From NCBI GenBank assembly GCA_030323885.1, contig CM059190.1, positions 88,759,865 to 88,823,864 of the forward strand: a stretch of DNA of 64,000 nt, written 5' to 3'. Within the stretch, counting starts at the first letter, position 1, and each line of letters begins with the position of its first letter. The position numbers and the translations under genes were made by a program. Origin of the DNA: Branchipolynoe longqiensis (Eukaryota; Annelida; Polychaeta; Phyllodocida; Polynoidae). Under the pieces are notes generated by a model that saw only the letters and a program-made list of their open reading frames with translations, did not search any database and was not told the DNA's origin. This document shows positions 62,747 to 64,000 of the stretch, piece by piece.

Positions 62747-63695
62747 GCTTAAAGCAGAGCAGAAGGAATTTCAACTGAAAAGCTACGCGCCTAGCTCTTT
62801 GTCAACAAGAGCAGTTCAGGTTAAAAAGTATTTGTCCTTTATAGAGGAATTCTCTGGGACTTGTGTCCCTATTCCTTGCACGTCGATGCAGGTAGCACTA
62901 TATGCTACATGGTTAGCAAGGACGTTAAAATATTCTTCCATTATTAACTATATAAGTGGCCTTAATTATTTTCTGAAAGAGCAGGGTTCCACTCGAGTTG
63001 ATTATTCAGACTATATAATTACTTCTACCCTTAAGGGTATTCGTAGAGAATTAGGGGACATGCCGAAGCAGGCCATGCCATTACTCCCCAATATGTTAAG
63101 GTGCATTTTCTCTAGGCTAACTGTTAATGCGGGTCATACTGCATGGCGGGCAGCTGTCCTATGTAGCTTCAGAGGTCTATTGAGGAAATCAAATGTGACT
63201 TGGTCAGATGCGATGTTACGTCGGAGAGACTTTAACTTTCACCCATGGGGGATGATGTTAACGATTCGAAAATCGAAGACAATACAATTTATGGATAGAG
63301 TATTGAATATCCCTATTACGAGGTGTTTTGATTTAGAATTATGTGCAGTCCATTGGAGTGAAAAACATTTTGCAGAGTGTCCGGCACCGGATGATTGGTT
63401 TGCTTTTCGGTTACCAGATGACGAAGGAGGTACTAAACCTTTAACGTATGACATCTACCAGTCGACTTTAAAATTATTCGGAGGTCAGGTAGGGCTTGAT
63501 GTTGAATTACTTTCGTCTCATTCACTTCGGAGAGGTGGATGCACATACTTATCGATGTGTGGAGCCACCCTGGAGGAGATCCGTACCAGGGGGGATTGGA
63601 CTAGCAACGTGGTGTTCCAATACTTGAAAACACCTTTGACAATACGAATCATCAATGATATGAGAGTAGCAGCCAGGTTGGCGGCTGAAAATTGA
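62706..63695 (+). CDS. Ngaro-like tyrosine recombinase, element B
   Basis: 329 codons overlapping the end of pol by 41 nt. N-terminal SAM-like half (LSTRAVQVKKYLSFIEEFSG, TWLARTLKYSSIINYISGLN), catalytic half with AAVLCSFRGLLRKSNV (Arg box), LLSSHSLRRGGCTY (H-x-x-R), IRTRGDWTSNVVFQYLKTPL (Trp and catalytic Tyr). All catalytic positions are present. It would integrate the circular DNA by site-specific strand exchange. Confidence 0.92.
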   Translation: MVYSTTLLFTEIDRLKAEQKEFQLKSYAPSSLSTRAVQVKKYLSFIEEFSGTCVPIPCTSMQVALYATWLARTLKYSSIINYISGLNYFLKEQGSTRVDYSDYIITSTLKGIRRELGDMPKQAMPLLPNMLRCIFSRLTVNAGHTAWRAAVLCSFRGLLRKSNVTWSDAMLRRRDFNFHPWGMMLTIRKSKTIQFMDRVLNIPITRCFDLELCAVHWSEKHFAECPAPDDWFAFRLPDDEGGTKPLTYDIYQSTLKLFGGQVGLDVELLSSHSLRRGGCTYLSMCGATLEEIRTRGDWTSNVVFQYLKTPLTIRIINDMRVAARLAAEN

Positions 63696-63804
63696 GTTGG
63701 GTTGAGGGACCCGAGCGGGTCATTGGCACATTATAGTCCCCGCCAGAGACTAATAAATAGAACTCAGCCCAACTCGGTTTGTCTACCTTTCTTCCGTAGT
63801 GACT
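63696..63804 (+). other. Spacer between recombinase and right direct repeat
   Basis: About 110 bp (GAGGGACCCGAGCGGGTC near-palindrome). In a split-repeat element it would be the B1 part; its partner would lie beyond the window. Confidence 0.5.
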
Positions 63805-63990
63805 TATGTGTATTATAATTATTATAATAATATAAATAATGTAGCGTATACTAAGGTTTAATTATTGTCTATTATTATTTGTTCTACTGTATTACATGTA
63901 TTAGGAGTCGCGCGGCCATACCAACCGGTGCGCTATGGGGCGCCACCTGTACAGCGCCATGATTAACTTCACTTCTGCTACAATTTTCTT
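63805..63990 (+). repeat. Direct repeat of Ngaro-like element B (right copy)
   Basis: Two mismatches in 186 bp against 59,521-59,706 (ACG/ATG and CGGCGC/CGGTGC). Confidence 0.9.
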
Positions 63991-64000
63991 TTTGTAGGTG

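Larger units (their letters stand above)
59521..64000 (+). mobile_element. Ngaro-like YR retrotransposon B, runs off the window
   Basis: Order: direct repeat, gag, TGA, pol (RT/RNase H, broken), tyrosine recombinase, about 110 bp, direct repeat. Direct rather than inverted repeats, plus a YR, separate it from DIRS and fit Ngaro- or PAT-like groups. Anything after 63,990, such as the B2 part of a split repeat, is outside. Confidence 0.85.

Overview
The window is animal nuclear DNA, most likely from a mollusc, probably a gastropod. The evidence is intron-rich host coding sequence, many tRNA-derived SINEs of a type I associate with molluscs (for example 17,523-17,857), and a dense mix of DIRS-like and Ngaro-like tyrosine-recombinase (YR) retrotransposons, LINE fragments and MITEs. 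No bacterial genes, CRISPR array or functional RNA gene was found. The species cannot be named from the sequence.

Host gene: one gene runs on the minus strand from at least 40,761 down to 2,403. I could join sixteen coding exons with matching splice phases, giving an open frame of 755 codons plus stop. The product resembles VWDE (von Willebrand factor D and EGF domain protein): extracellular beta-sandwich segments, a VWD domain split over exons 3-7, a very basic segment with furin-type sites, an EGF-like module, a Cys-rich VWDE-type region, one transmembrane helix and a 73-residue cytoplasmic tail. The 5' end, with the signal peptide, lies upstream of 40.8 kb or outside the window.

Layout: 0-20 kb holds exons 5-16 with introns full of SINEs, MITEs, minisatellites and a LINE 3' end. 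20.7-30.5 kb is one intron holding two DIRS-like elements in tandem, both on the gene's strand; copy 1 is broken and truncated by a SINE, copy 2 has long open frames. 30.5-41 kb holds exons 1-4 plus a five-level nest of transposons (33.2-35.7 kb), a Mutator-like MITE with a perfect 9-bp target duplication, a Harbinger-like MITE and a CR1/L2-like reverse transcriptase fragment. 41-50 kb has no recognised gene and contains a 321-bp tandem array with tRNA-like sequences and a GC-richer block of unknown origin (45.8-47.8 kb). 50.9-55.5 kb is a third, divergent DIRS-like element that has lost its reverse transcriptase. 57-64 kb holds two Ngaro-like elements on the plus strand, the second running off the window.

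Most notable structures: (1) a palindromic module joined to the 3' inverted terminal repeat of all three DIRS-like elements; in the two elements whose 5' end survives it carries a 35-42 bp stretch complementary to the 5' subterminal sequence; (2) a single in-frame TGA between gag and pol at the same place in both Ngaro-like elements; (3) 3-bp CAG target duplications at MITE insertions, checked against empty sites inside the window.
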